Source: Streptomyces laurentii
Lineage (GTDB): Bacteria; Actinomycetota; Actinomycetes; Streptomycetales; Streptomycetaceae
Direction: 5' to 3'
Length of the DNA stretch: 64,000 nt
Assembly (NCBI GenBank): GCA_002355495.1
Contig: AP017424.1
Span: 3,472,001 to 3,536,000, forward strand
The position numbers and the translations under genes were made by a program. The stretch's first letter is position 1, and the number at the start of each line of letters is the position of its first letter. The notes beneath the pieces are model-generated. The model was not told the origin of the DNA. It made no database searches and was given only the letters and a program-made list of their open reading frames with translations. This document shows, in pieces, positions 8,789 through 17,123 of this stretch.

Positions 8789-9871
8789 ATGATCCGGTTC
8801 GAGCACGTGACCAAGCGGTACCCCGACGGCCCGAACGCGAGGGACGGAGCCGGCGGCGCGGGGGGAACGACGGCCGTCGACGACCTCTCCTTCGACGTCG
8901 CCGAGGGGGAGCTGGTCACGCTCGTGGGCCCGTCCGGCTGCGGCAAGACGACCACGATGAAGATGGTGAACCGGCTGGTCGAGCCCGACGCGGGCCGTGT
9001 CCTGCTCGGCGGCGAGGACGTCGCCGGCGTCGACCCGGTCCGGCTGCGCCGCACCATCGGCTACGTCATCCAGCAGGTCGGCCTCTTCCCGCACCGCACC
9101 GTCCTCGACAACACCGCCACCGTCCCCGCCCTGCTCGGCTGGAAGAAGGCGCGGGCCCGCGAGCGGGCCGCCGAGCTGCTGGACCTGGTCGGCCTCGATC
9201 CCGGCCTCTACGGTCACCGCTACCCCGAGCAGCTCTCGGGCGGGCAGCGGCAGCGGGTCGGAGTGGCCCGCGCGCTCGCCGCCGATCCGCCGGTGCTCCT
9301 CATGGACGAGCCGTTCGGCGCCGTCGACCCGGTGGTGCGCGAGCGGCTCCAGACCGAGTTCCTGAACCTCCAGGCCACCGTCCGCAAAACGGTGCTGCTC
9401 GTCACGCACGACCTGGCGGAGGCGGTCCGGCTCGGCGACCGGATCGCGGTCTACGGGCAGGGCCGCATCGAGCAGTTCGACACCCCGGCCACCGTGCTGG
9501 GCGCCCCGGCGAACCCGTACGTCGCCGATTTCGTCGGCGCGGACCGCGCGCTGCGGCGGCTCGCCGTCACCCCGCTGACCGAGGCCGACCTCGACCCGGT
9601 GGCCGGTCCGGCTGCCCCCGGGCCCGTACCCGCGCCCGTACCCCTCCCCGTACAGAAGACTCCCCTCGGGGAGCCCCCCGTCCCCGGCGCGCCGCGCGTC
9701 CCCCTCGGGGCCTCCCTCCAGGACGCCCTCGCCGCCCTCCTCCAGGACGACGCGGGCGTGATCGCCGTGCACGCCCCCGGCGACCCCGCCCGGGTCCTCG
9801 GCACCCTCACCACCGCCGGCGTGCACCGGGCGCTGCGCCGCCGCACCACCGACGGTGTCAGTCCGAGCTGA
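8789..9871 (+). CDS. Quaternary-amine ABC transporter ATP-binding protein (OpuCA/ProV type)
   Basis: A 360-residue ATPase. Walker A is GPSGCGKTTT (47-56), the signature is LSGGQRQRVGVARAL, and Walker B ends VLLMDEPFGAVDP. After the nucleotide-binding domain the protein keeps about 120 extra residues. The last part (VPLGASLQDALAALLQDDAG) looks like a shortened CBS-type regulatory region rather than two complete CBS domains. It energises import through the two permeases encoded divergently. An unusual poly-Pro/Val linker (PVAGPAAPGPVPAPVP) separates the domains. The 3' end overlaps the convergent esterase gene by 14 bases. Confidence 0.92.
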   Translation: MIRFEHVTKRYPDGPNARDGAGGAGGTTAVDDLSFDVAEGELVTLVGPSGCGKTTTMKMVNRLVEPDAGRVLLGGEDVAGVDPVRLRRTIGYVIQQVGLFPHRTVLDNTATVPALLGWKKARARERAAELLDLVGLDPGLYGHRYPEQLSGGQRQRVGVARALAADPPVLLMDEPFGAVDPVVRERLQTEFLNLQATVRKTVLLVTHDLAEAVRLGDRIAVYGQGRIEQFDTPATVLGAPANPYVADFVGADRALRRLAVTPLTEADLDPVAGPAAPGPVPAPVPLPVQKTPLGEPPVPGAPRVPLGASLQDALAALLQDDAGVIAVHAPGDPARVLGTLTTAGVHRALRRRTTDGVSPS

Positions 9872-10970
9872 GCTGCCGGCTCATCCACACCAGGCCCGGC
9901 GGGATCTCCCGGTTCCAGGTGTTGAAGTTGTGGCCGCCGCTGGGCAGCACGATCGAGGCCACCTGGGCCGGCGGCCGCACCTTCCGGATGAAGGCCATCG
10001 TCGGCTTCAGGTTGTCCTCGCCGTGCCGCGACGTCGTCACCAGGAACGACACCTTCCGCGGCGGCACGTGGTCCAGGCTCCACAGCAGGTCCGCCCGCTT
10101 GCGCGCGGCCTCGTCGCCGTGGAACAGGTCACCGGTCGTCACGTCGTCCGCGGCCTTGTAGTACGCGGAGAAGCCGGCGGCGGCCGCGAACCGGTCCGGG
10201 TGGTGCAGCGCGATCTTCAGGGCGCAGTAGCCGCCGGTCGAGTTCCCCATGAAGCCCCAGTTCCGGGCCTGGGTCCCGACCCGGTACGTCGCCGAGATCG
10301 CCGTCGGCAGGTCCTCGGCGAAGAAGGTCTCGGTCTGCGGCCCGTTCGGCACGTCCACGCACTCGGTGTCACGGGGCGGTGCCACGGTCGGGCGCAGCAT
10401 CACCAGGATCATGGGCCGCATCCGGCCGCTCTTGACCTGCTCGTAGGCGGTCTTCGGGTAGTGCAGCCCCTTCAGCAGGTTCTCCGCCGTCCCCGGATAT
10501 CCGGTGAGCACGACGGCCGCCGGGAACGTCGCCTTGGCGTAGCGGTGCTGGAAGTACTCGGGGGGCAGGTACACGTACGCCGGTGAGGTGATGCCGGTCT
10601 CCTGCCCGGCTATCACGACCTTCTGTATCTGCCCGCCGACGGCGGGGCTGCCGCCGCCGGGGACGTCCAGGGCCTGGCGTCCGACGACCTTCACCTCTCT
10701 GGATCCGGCCGCATGGGTGACGACCTCGCCCATGCCCTGCTCCTGGCCGAACAGGTCCGCCCAGGATCCGTAGAAGAGGAAGGAATTGTTGGCCGCCAGA
10801 CCGACCGACGCGAACAGGGCCAGTTGGGTGGCGAGCAGCAGCGCGATCCGGCCGAAGACCGTGCGCCAGCCGGCGCGCGCGAGGCGCGGCCAGAGCCACA
10901 CGGTGGCGATGAACAGCACGACTGCCGCGGTGACCGCTAGGGCGAGAACGTAGTTACTGGTGAGACCCAT
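9858..10970 (-). CDS. Membrane-anchored esterase of the antigen-85/EstD family
   Basis: A 370-residue alpha/beta hydrolase (PF00756-like). Two N-terminal hydrophobic helices (about 7-27 and 41-60) hold it in the membrane with the catalytic domain probably outside. The nucleophile is Ser244 in GNSTGGY and the catalytic His is His347 in SGGHNFNTW. PAVVLTGYPG-like text (AAVVLTGYPGTAENL) forms the oxyanion strand. The family includes mycolyltransferases and S-formylglutathione hydrolases; with the membrane anchor an envelope-lipid or secreted-ester substrate is more likely, but that is inference. It converges with the ABC ATPase gene, overlapping by 14 bases. Confidence 0.85.
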   Translation of the reverse strand: MGLTSNYVLALAVTAAVVLFIATVWLWPRLARAGWRTVFGRIALLLATQLALFASVGLAANNSFLFYGSWADLFGQEQGMGEVVTHAAGSREVKVVGRQALDVPGGGSPAVGGQIQKVVIAGQETGITSPAYVYLPPEYFQHRYAKATFPAAVVLTGYPGTAENLLKGLHYPKTAYEQVKSGRMRPMILVMLRPTVAPPRDTECVDVPNGPQTETFFAEDLPTAISATYRVGTQARNWGFMGNSTGGYCALKIALHHPDRFAAAAGFSAYYKAADDVTTGDLFHGDEAARKRADLLWSLDHVPPRKVSFLVTTSRHGEDNLKPTMAFIRKVRPPAQVASIVLPSGGHNFNTWNREIPPGLVWMSRQLSSD

Positions 10971-11147
10971 GTGACGCCTGAGCTTTCTACCCTGGTCTTC
11001 CCCGGAAATTTCCCTGACGGCGGAGTGAACCCGCCCCACCGCTGTTCCGTCCTAGAGGGCGCAAACCTCCGGTACGGCCCGAAAAGCACCTTGTGGCCAC
11101 CGCTGGATCAACGATTACTCGCGGAACGACGGGAAGCACGGGAAGCG

Positions 11148-13031
11148 ATGTCTGTCACGGTAGATGGGGACAAGTCAGGATCGGTTCCGGGTCGCCTGCG
11201 CCGGATCGTGCGCGGGCCACGCCCCGAAAGGGTCCCCGCACTCGTCGGTACGGCCTGCACGCTGATCGGTCTGATCGATGTCGCGGCGGGGGTCTTCCCC
11301 CGTTTCCGCGCCAGCCGGATGCACGCCGTCGCCGAGGTCCTCCCCGGCACGCTCGGGCCGCTCTCCGCGGCCCTGTCGCTCAGCGTCGGCATCCTGCTGC
11401 TGCTCCTCGCGCACGGCCTCAAGCGCGACAAGCGCCGCGCCTGGCGTGCCGCCGTCGTGCTGCTGCCGCTCGGGGCCGTCGCCCAGTTCGCCTGGCGGCA
11501 CTCCGTCACCGGCGCCGTGCTGTCGCTCGCGCTCCTCGCGCTGCTGGTCCGGCACCGCGGCCAGTTCGCGGCGCTGCCCGACCCCCGCAGCCGCTGGCGC
11601 GCGGTCGCCAACTTCGTCCTCATGGGCGCCGGCTCGATCGTCCTCGGCCTGGTCATCGTCAGCGCCCACCCGCGCCGCGTGGTCGGCAGCCCCAGCCTCA
11701 CCGACCGCCTCGAACACGTCCTGTACGGCCTGTTCGGCTTCGAGGGCCCCGTCGCCTACACCGGCGACACCGACTGGACCGTCGGCTACTCCCTCGGCGC
11801 CCTCGGCATGCTGACCGCCCTCACCACCGCGTACCTCGCCTTCCGCCCCGAGCACCCGGCCGCCCGGCTCACCGAGGACGACGAGACCCGGCTGCGCGCC
11901 CTGCTCGCGCAGCACGGCGCCCGCGACTCCCTCGGCCACTTCGCGCTCCGCCGCGACAAGGGCGTCGTCTTCTCCCCCAGCGGCAAGGCCGCCGTCTGCT
12001 ACCGCGTCGTCTCCGGCGTCATGCTCGCCAGCGGCGACCCCATCGGCGACGTCGAGGCCTGGCCCGGCGCCATCGAACGCTTCATGGACGAGGCCAAGGC
12101 GCACTCCTGGACCCCCGCCGTCATGGGCTGCTCCGAGACCGGCGGCCAGGTCTGGACCCGCGAGACCGGCCTCGACGCACTCGAACTCGGCGACGAGGCC
12201 ATCGTCGACGTCGCCGATTTCTCCCTGTCCGGCCGCGCGATGCGCAACGTACGCCAGATGGTCAAGCGCATCGAGCGCAACGGCTACACCACCAAGGTCC
12301 GCCGTGTCCGCGACCTCAGCGACGGCGAGCTCGCCCGGATCCGCCGCGCCGCCGAGGACTGGCGCGGCACCGACACCGAGCGCGGCTTCTCCATGGCCCT
12401 CGGCCGCATCGGCGGCCCCGGCGACGGGGACGCGGTGATAGCGACCGCCCACAAAGACGACGCCGAGGGCCCCGACGGGGCCGGGGCCGGCGGCGCCGGG
12501 GACGGCTCCGCCTCCCCGTACGGCGACCTGAAGGCGATCATCCACTTCGTCCCGTGGGGCCCCGACGGCATGTCGCTCGAACTCATGCGCCGCGACCGCG
12601 CCGCCGACCCCGGCATGAACGAACTCCTGATCGTCGCCGCCCTCCAGCAGTCCCCCCGCCTCGGCATCGAGCGGATCTCCCTCAACTTCGCCATGTTCCG
12701 CGCTGCCCTGGCCCGCGGCGAGAAGATCGGCGCCGGACCCGTCCTGCGGATGTGGCGCGGGCTGCTCGTCTTCCTCTCCCGCTGGTTCCAGATCGAGTCG
12801 CTGTACAAGTTCAACGCCAAGTTCCAGCCACGCTGGGAGCCCCGCTTCGTCGTCTACCGCAAGAGCAGCGACCTGCCCCGCATCGGCTTCGCCGCCATGC
12901 AGGCCGAGGGCTTCGTGAACGTCTCCCTGCCGCTCCCCCGGCTCTTCGCCCGCCGCTCCCGCGCCCGCGGCCCGCAGCCCTGCGCCCACCTCACCCCCAC
13001 CTCCTCCGACCAGGAGATGCGCGCGGCCTGA
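11148..13031 (+). CDS. Lysyl-phosphatidylglycerol synthase-like membrane protein (DUF2156, MprF-type)
   Basis: A 627-residue protein. About six membrane helices occupy the first 240 residues (ALVGTACTLIGLIDVAAGVF starts the first). A cytoplasmic DUF2156 tandem-GNAT domain follows, with AVCYRVVSGVMLASGDPIGD, VTDL-type acidic patches and MNELLIVAALQQSPRLGIER. The family transfers an aminoacyl group, usually lysine, from charged tRNA to phosphatidylglycerol, lowering surface charge and giving resistance to cationic peptides. A Gly/Ala-rich insert (GPDGAGAGGAGDGSASPYGD) splits the GNAT domain and looks disordered. The ATG at 11148 has GGGAAG upstream. It precedes folP by 34 bases, which seems to be a separate transcription unit. 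Confidence 0.87.
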   Translation: MSVTVDGDKSGSVPGRLRRIVRGPRPERVPALVGTACTLIGLIDVAAGVFPRFRASRMHAVAEVLPGTLGPLSAALSLSVGILLLLLAHGLKRDKRRAWRAAVVLLPLGAVAQFAWRHSVTGAVLSLALLALLVRHRGQFAALPDPRSRWRAVANFVLMGAGSIVLGLVIVSAHPRRVVGSPSLTDRLEHVLYGLFGFEGPVAYTGDTDWTVGYSLGALGMLTALTTAYLAFRPEHPAARLTEDDETRLRALLAQHGARDSLGHFALRRDKGVVFSPSGKAAVCYRVVSGVMLASGDPIGDVEAWPGAIERFMDEAKAHSWTPAVMGCSETGGQVWTRETGLDALELGDEAIVDVADFSLSGRAMRNVRQMVKRIERNGYTTKVRRVRDLSDGELARIRRAAEDWRGTDTERGFSMALGRIGGPGDGDAVIATAHKDDAEGPDGAGAGGAGDGSASPYGDLKAIIHFVPWGPDGMSLELMRRDRAADPGMNELLIVAALQQSPRLGIERISLNFAMFRAALARGEKIGAGPVLRMWRGLLVFLSRWFQIESLYKFNAKFQPRWEPRFVVYRKSSDLPRIGFAAMQAEGFVNVSLPLPRLFARRSRARGPQPCAHLTPTSSDQEMRAA

Positions 13032-13065
13032 AACGCGGCCGGAAACCACCCCCTACGCTGGAGGC

Positions 13066-13929
13066 ATGAGTACGACGATCGACCGGGGCACGGCCCTCGG
13101 CCTGCCGGAGTGGGACCGCTGCGCGGTCATGGGCGTGGTCAACGTGACCCCCGACTCCTTCTCCGACGGCGGGCGCTGGTTCGACACCACGGCCGCCATC
13201 AAGCACGGCCTCGACCTCGTCGCCCAGGGTGCCGACCTCGTCGACGTCGGCGGCGAGTCCACCCGGCCGGGCGCGCCCCGCGTCGACGAGGACGAGGAAC
13301 TCCGCCGCGTCGTCCCCGTCGTCCGCGGCCTCGCCGCCGAGGGCGTCACGGTCTCCGTCGACACCATGCGCGCCTCCGTCGCCGCCCGGGCGGTGGCCGC
13401 CGGCGCCGCCCTCGTCAACGACGTCAGCGGCGGCCTCGCCGACCCCGCCATGGTCCCCGCCGTCGCCGCCGCCGAGGTCCCGTTCGTCGTCATGCACTGG
13501 CGCGGCTTCAGCGACACCATGAACAGCCGCGCCGTCTACCAGGACGTCGTCGGCGAGGTCGTCGCCGAGCTTCGCGCGCGTATGGAGGCCGTCGTCGACG
13601 GCGGCATAGCCCCCGAGCGGCTGATCGTCGACCCCGGCCTCGGCTTCGCCAAGCTCGCCCCGCACGACCTCGCGCTCGTCGCGCACCTCCCCGAGCTGCG
13701 CGCCCTCGGCCGGCCGCTGCTCGTCGCCGCCTCGCGCAAGCGCTTCCTCGGCCATGTCCTCACCACCCACGAGGGCGCCGCCCCGCCGCCCGCGCGCGAG
13801 CGCGACGCCGCCACCGCCGCGGTCTCCGCCCTCGCCGCCCACGAGGGCGCCTGGGCCGTCCGGGTCCACGAGGTGCGGGCCACCGCCGACGCCGTACGGG
13901 TCGCCAGAGCCGTCGAAGGAGCCCGGTGA
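13066..13929 (+). CDS. folP: Dihydropteroate synthase
   Basis: A 287-residue TIM-barrel enzyme joining p-aminobenzoate to the pterin pyrophosphate, the sulfonamide target. Every signature is present: NVTPDSFSDGG, DVGGESTRPG, SVDTMRA, NDVSGG, DPGLGFAKL and ASRKRFLG. The start is odd. GGAGG lies only one base before the ATG, too close to act as a ribosome site, while TACGCT (13054-13059) stands six bases upstream, which suggests a leaderless transcript. The stop overlaps the next gene as GTGA. It opens the folP - NTF2 - folB - folK - DUF3180 cluster. Confidence 0.97.
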   Translation: MSTTIDRGTALGLPEWDRCAVMGVVNVTPDSFSDGGRWFDTTAAIKHGLDLVAQGADLVDVGGESTRPGAPRVDEDEELRRVVPVVRGLAAEGVTVSVDTMRASVAARAVAAGAALVNDVSGGLADPAMVPAVAAAEVPFVVMHWRGFSDTMNSRAVYQDVVGEVVAELRARMEAVVDGGIAPERLIVDPGLGFAKLAPHDLALVAHLPELRALGRPLLVAASRKRFLGHVLTTHEGAAPPPARERDAATAAVSALAAHEGAWAVRVHEVRATADAVRVARAVEGAR

Positions 13930-14564
13930 CCGGCGGCCGCGGGGACTCCGACAGCCGGGACACGGGCGCGGGCGCCGGGCGCGGCCGGGACCACGACGCG
14001 GGCCGGGACGACGACGCGGGCCTGTACGGGCGTGCGGGCCGGGACAGGGGTACGGGCCACGGGCGGGCGGGCGGCGGCCACCGGGCAGCGGACCGGGCGG
14101 CCGTGGAGGCCGCCAACACCGCCTTCTACGAGGCCGTGGAACAGGGCGACTTCGACACCGTCAGCGACCTCTGGCTCGACGACGGCGGCACCCCCGTCTC
14201 CTGCGTCCACCCCGGCTGGCCCGTGCTCAGCGGGCGCGGCGAGGTGCTCCGCTCGTACGCCCTGATCATGGCGAACACGGACTACATCCAGTTCTTCCTC
14301 ACCGACGTCGAGATCTCGCTCGCCGACGACATCGCCGTGCTCACCTGTACCGAGAACATCCTCAGCGGCGGGCCCGCCGAGGACGGTGCCGCGCTCGGCC
14401 CGCTCGTCGGGCAGCTCGTCGTCGCGACGAATGTCTTCCGTCGTGCGCCCGACGGGTGGAAGGTGTGGTCCCACCACGGTTCTCCGGTCATCCCGGAGAC
14501 GGATGCGGATGACACCGGCAATCCGGACCATCCAGACGACGCCGGCGGCCCCCTGACCACCTGA
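13926..14564 (+). CDS. NTF2/SnoaL-like protein with disordered N-terminus
   Basis: A 212-residue protein. The first 55 residues are a low-complexity Asp/Gly/Arg stretch. The rest is an NTF2-like fold starting at AAVEAANTAFYEAVEQGDFD and including CVHPGWPVLSGRGEVLRSYA and FRRAPDGWKVWSHHGSPV. This matches the SnoaL_3 type often called nuclear transport factor 2 family protein. The GTG start overlaps the folP stop (GTGA), so it is translated with folP. Its role in folate metabolism is unknown. A later start near 14095 is possible, since the Arg/Gly prefix is not conserved-looking. Confidence 0.8.
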   Translation: MTGGRGDSDSRDTGAGAGRGRDHDAGRDDDAGLYGRAGRDRGTGHGRAGGGHRAADRAAVEAANTAFYEAVEQGDFDTVSDLWLDDGGTPVSCVHPGWPVLSGRGEVLRSYALIMANTDYIQFFLTDVEISLADDIAVLTCTENILSGGPAEDGAALGPLVGQLVVATNVFRRAPDGWKVWSHHGSPVIPETDADDTGNPDHPDDAGGPLTT

Positions 14565-14800
14565 GGCCACGGCCTCACCTGACGCACCTGCGGCACCACC
14601 CACCGCGACGGCCGTTCACACGCCCCGCAAAAGCGCAGGTCAGAGCAGCAGAGCCGGACGGGGTCGCGGTCCGGGCCAGAGCCCCCGGCCCGGCCGTCGG
14701 ACCCCGCAGGTAGATTCGACGGTGGACACCCGGCCGTCCGAACGGGCCGGAGCTGGCCAAACCGAACGCACGACAGGTACGACAGGCAGGAGTGATTCGC

Positions 14801-15160
14801 GTGGATCGTGTCGCGCTGCGCGGCCTCAAGGCCCGAGGGCATCACGGCGTCTTCCCCAAGGAGCGCGAGGAGGGCCAGACCTTCATCGTCGACGTCACGC
14901 TCGGCCTCGACACCCGCCCAGCCGCCGCCGACGACGACCTGACGAAGACCGTCCACTACGGCATCGTCGCCGAGGAGGTCGTGGAGATCGTCCGGGGCGA
15001 GCCCGTCGACCTCGTCGAGACCCTCGCCGAGCGCATCGCCGAACAGTGCCTCAAGCACGCCGAGGTCGAGGAGGTCGAGGTCGTGGTCCACAAGCCGGAC
15101 GCACCGATCACCGTCCCCTTCGACGACGTGACCGTCACCATCACCCGGAGCCGCGCATGA
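14801..15160 (+). CDS. folB: Dihydroneopterin aldolase
   Basis: A 119-residue T-fold enzyme that converts 7,8-dihydroneopterin to 6-hydroxymethyl-dihydropterin. Family features are LKARGHHGVFPKEREEGQ, the substrate Tyr in VHYG, VETLAERIAEQCL with the glutamate, and VHKPDAPI carrying the catalytic Lys. The start is the GTG at 14801, eight bases after AGGAG; the GTG at 14792 overlaps that site and is rejected. The stop overlaps the folK start as ATGA. The 236 bases separating it from the NTF2 gene may hold its own promoter. Confidence 0.96.
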   Translation: MDRVALRGLKARGHHGVFPKEREEGQTFIVDVTLGLDTRPAAADDDLTKTVHYGIVAEEVVEIVRGEPVDLVETLAERIAEQCLKHAEVEEVEVVVHKPDAPITVPFDDVTVTITRSRA

Positions 15161-15756
15161 AGCACCCGCAGAGTGATCCCACCGTGCAGCCCGTCCCGGC
15201 CGCCGTCACCGCGGCCGTCGACGCGGCCGACATCACCCTCTCGAACCCGAAGTGGGCCGTCCTCGCCCTCGGCTCGAACCTCGGCAACCGCCTGGAGACC
15301 CTCCAGGGCGCCGTGGACGCGCTGGAGGACACCCCCGGCCTCCGGGTGAAGGCCGTCTCCCCCGTCTACGAGACCGAGCCCTGGGGCGTCGAGCCCGGCA
15401 CCCAGCCCTCGTACCTCAACGCCGTCGTCCTCGTGAAGACCACCCTGCCGCCGTCCTCGCTCCTGGAGCGGGCCCAGGCGATCGAGGAGGCCTTCGACCG
15501 GGTCCGCGACGAGCGCTGGGGCGCCCGCACGATCGACGTCGACATCATCACGTACGCCGATGTCGTCTCCGACGATCCGGTCCTCACCCTCCCGCACCCG
15601 CGGGCCCACCTGCGCGCGTTCGTCCTCGCCCCGTGGCACGACGTCGCCCCGGACGCCGCGCTGCCCGGTCACGGCACCGTCGCCGACCTGCTCGCCGCCG
15701 TCGGCCGCGACGGCATCGTGGCGCGCGGCGACCTGGAACTGCGGCTGCCCGAGTAG
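15157..15756 (+). CDS. folK: 2-amino-4-hydroxy-6-hydroxymethyldihydropteridine pyrophosphokinase
   Basis: A 199-residue HPPK, which activates hydroxymethyl-dihydropterin with ATP to give the folP substrate. Motifs are ALGSNLGNR, YETEPWG, PSYLNAVV, RWGARTIDVDII with the metal-binding Asp pair, and LPHPRAHLRAFVLAPW. An extra 27 residues precede the catalytic domain. Start ATG and folB stop overlap (ATGA), so expression is coupled. It follows the usual actinobacterial order folP-folB-folK. Confidence 0.97.
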   Translation: MKHPQSDPTVQPVPAAVTAAVDAADITLSNPKWAVLALGSNLGNRLETLQGAVDALEDTPGLRVKAVSPVYETEPWGVEPGTQPSYLNAVVLVKTTLPPSSLLERAQAIEEAFDRVRDERWGARTIDVDIITYADVVSDDPVLTLPHPRAHLRAFVLAPWHDVAPDAALPGHGTVADLLAAVGRDGIVARGDLELRLPE

Positions 15757-15805
15757 TCGTTAATCTCGTCAGAGACCGTCCGCCCGCCCCGACGAAGGAC
15801 ACCCG

Positions 15806-16294
15806 GTGAAACAACTGCGGCTCAAGGTGCTCGCCGGACTGTTCGTCGCCGCCGGCATCCTCTCCTGGGGCGCCACCCGCCTCTGGGACGCGCTCGGCAC
15901 GCTCCCCAGCGTGCCGCTCGCCGCGCCCATCGTGCTCGCGGTCATCGCCGTCGTCCTCACCGCCACGGCCCTCTCGCTCCGCGCCCGGCTCAAGGCCCAG
16001 CGCGAGCGCCGTCCCGATGCCAAGGGCGTCGAACCGCTGATGGCCGCCCGCGCCGTCGTCTTCGGCCAGGCCAGCGCGCTCGTCGCCGCCCTCGTCGCCG
16101 GCCTGTACGGCGGCATCGGCGTCTTCCTGCTCGGCTCCCTCGACATCCCCGCCCGCCGCGACCAGGCCCTCTACGCGGGCCTCTCCGTCGTCGCGGGCAT
16201 CGGCGTCATCGCCGCCGCCCTCTTCCTGGAGCGCGTCTGCAAGCTCCCGGAGGACGACGACCACGACACCCCGGGCCGCGCCCCGGTCTCCTGA
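15806..16294 (+). CDS. DUF3180 membrane protein
   Basis: A 162-residue integral membrane protein with four hydrophobic segments (about 9-26, 33-55, 80-103 and 122-145) and short charged ends. DUF3180 proteins follow folK in many actinobacteria, including mycobacteria, and this position supports the call. No catalytic residue is evident and the function is not known. The GTG start is preceded by GAAGGA. The gene ends just before a strong hairpin shared with folE. Confidence 0.85.
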   Translation: MKQLRLKVLAGLFVAAGILSWGATRLWDALGTLPSVPLAAPIVLAVIAVVLTATALSLRARLKAQRERRPDAKGVEPLMAARAVVFGQASALVAALVAGLYGGIGVFLLGSLDIPARRDQALYAGLSVVAGIGVIAAALFLERVCKLPEDDDHDTPGRAPVS

Positions 16295-16312
16295 CCCACC
16301 GCCATACGGCAC

Positions 16313-16360
16313 GACGAAGCCCCTGGGCCGACCGGTCAGGCCGGCCCCAGGGGCTTCGTC
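16313..16360. terminator. Bidirectional hairpin between DUF3180 gene and folE
   Basis: GACGAAGCCCCTGGG (16313-16327) pairs perfectly with 16346-16360, and GGCC continues the stem with one bulged C. It separates the folP cluster from the convergent folE gene. Confidence 0.85.
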
Positions 16361-16384
16361 ACGGGGACGCCGATCCGCCGCGGA

Positions 16385-16990
16385 TCAGCGCGCCAGTATC
16401 AGGGACATCGCCTCGGCGCGCGTGGTCGCGTCCCGGAGCTGGCCGCGGACGGCCGAGGTGGTCGTCTTCGCGCCGGGCTTGCGGACGCCGCGCAGGGTCA
16501 TGCACATGTGCTCGGCCTCGATCACGACGATCGCGCCGCGGGCTTCCAGGATCTCCATGAGCGAGTCGGCGATCTGCGTGGTCAGCCGCTCCTGGACCTG
16601 GGGACGGCGGGCGAAGACGTCGACCAGGCGGGCCAGCTTCGACAGGCCGGTGATCTTCCCGGACTCCGCCGGGATGTAGCCGATGTGCGCCACCCCGTGG
16701 AACGGGAGCAGATGATGCTCACAGGTCGCCATCAGCTCGATGTCCTTCACCAGGACCATCTCGTCGTGGCCCAGGTCGAAGGTCGTGGTGAGCACCTCCT
16801 CCGGCTTCTGCCAGAGGCCCGCGAACAGCTCCTTGTACGCCCGCGCCACGCGCGCCGGCGTCTCGCGCAGGCCCTCGCGGTCCGGGTCCTCACCGACCGC
16901 GAGCAGCAGCTCCCGTACGGCGGCCTCGGCGCGCTTCTCGTCGTACTCGCCGATCGTGCCCTCGCCGTCCAGCGTCACCGGGTCGGTCAT
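16385..16990 (-). CDS. folE: GTP cyclohydrolase I
   Basis: A 201-residue enzyme making dihydroneopterin triphosphate from GTP, the first folate step. The zinc and catalytic residues are in [28 protein letters not shown] and [12 protein letters not shown] complete the signature. I use the ATG at 16990, eight bases after GAGG, rather than an upstream in-frame codon. It lies downstream of ftsH on the same strand, but a hairpin at 17033-17070 separates them. It is convergent to the other fol genes, unlike the single-strand order found in mycobacteria. Confidence 0.97.
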   Translation of the reverse strand: MTDPVTLDGEGTIGEYDEKRAEAAVRELLLAVGEDPDREGLRETPARVARAYKELFAGLWQKPEEVLTTTFDLGHDEMVLVKDIELMATCEHHLLPFHGVAHIGYIPAESGKITGLSKLARLVDVFARRPQVQERLTTQIADSLMEILEARGAIVVIEAEHMCMTLRGVRKPGAKTTTSAVRGQLRDATTRAEAMSLILAR

Positions 16991-17032
16991 GTGTGCCTCG
17001 TTCCGTCTGTCTACTGACATGGCGCGAAATAG

Positions 17033-17070
17033 GCCGCGCCCCCACAGGCTAAAACCTGCGGGGGCGCGGC
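17033..17070 (-). terminator. Hairpin downstream of ftsH
   Basis: GCCGCGCCCCCACAGG (17033-17048) and 17055-17070 form a 16-bp stem with one A-C mismatch around the loop CTAAAA. It lies 54 bases after the ftsH stop and 43 bases before the folE start, so folE probably needs its own promoter or read-through. Confidence 0.75.
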
Positions 17071-17123
17071 TTCCATTCCGGGGCCCGGCCGTCGGTCTCC
17101 CGGCGGCCGGCTCAGGTCCGGCG

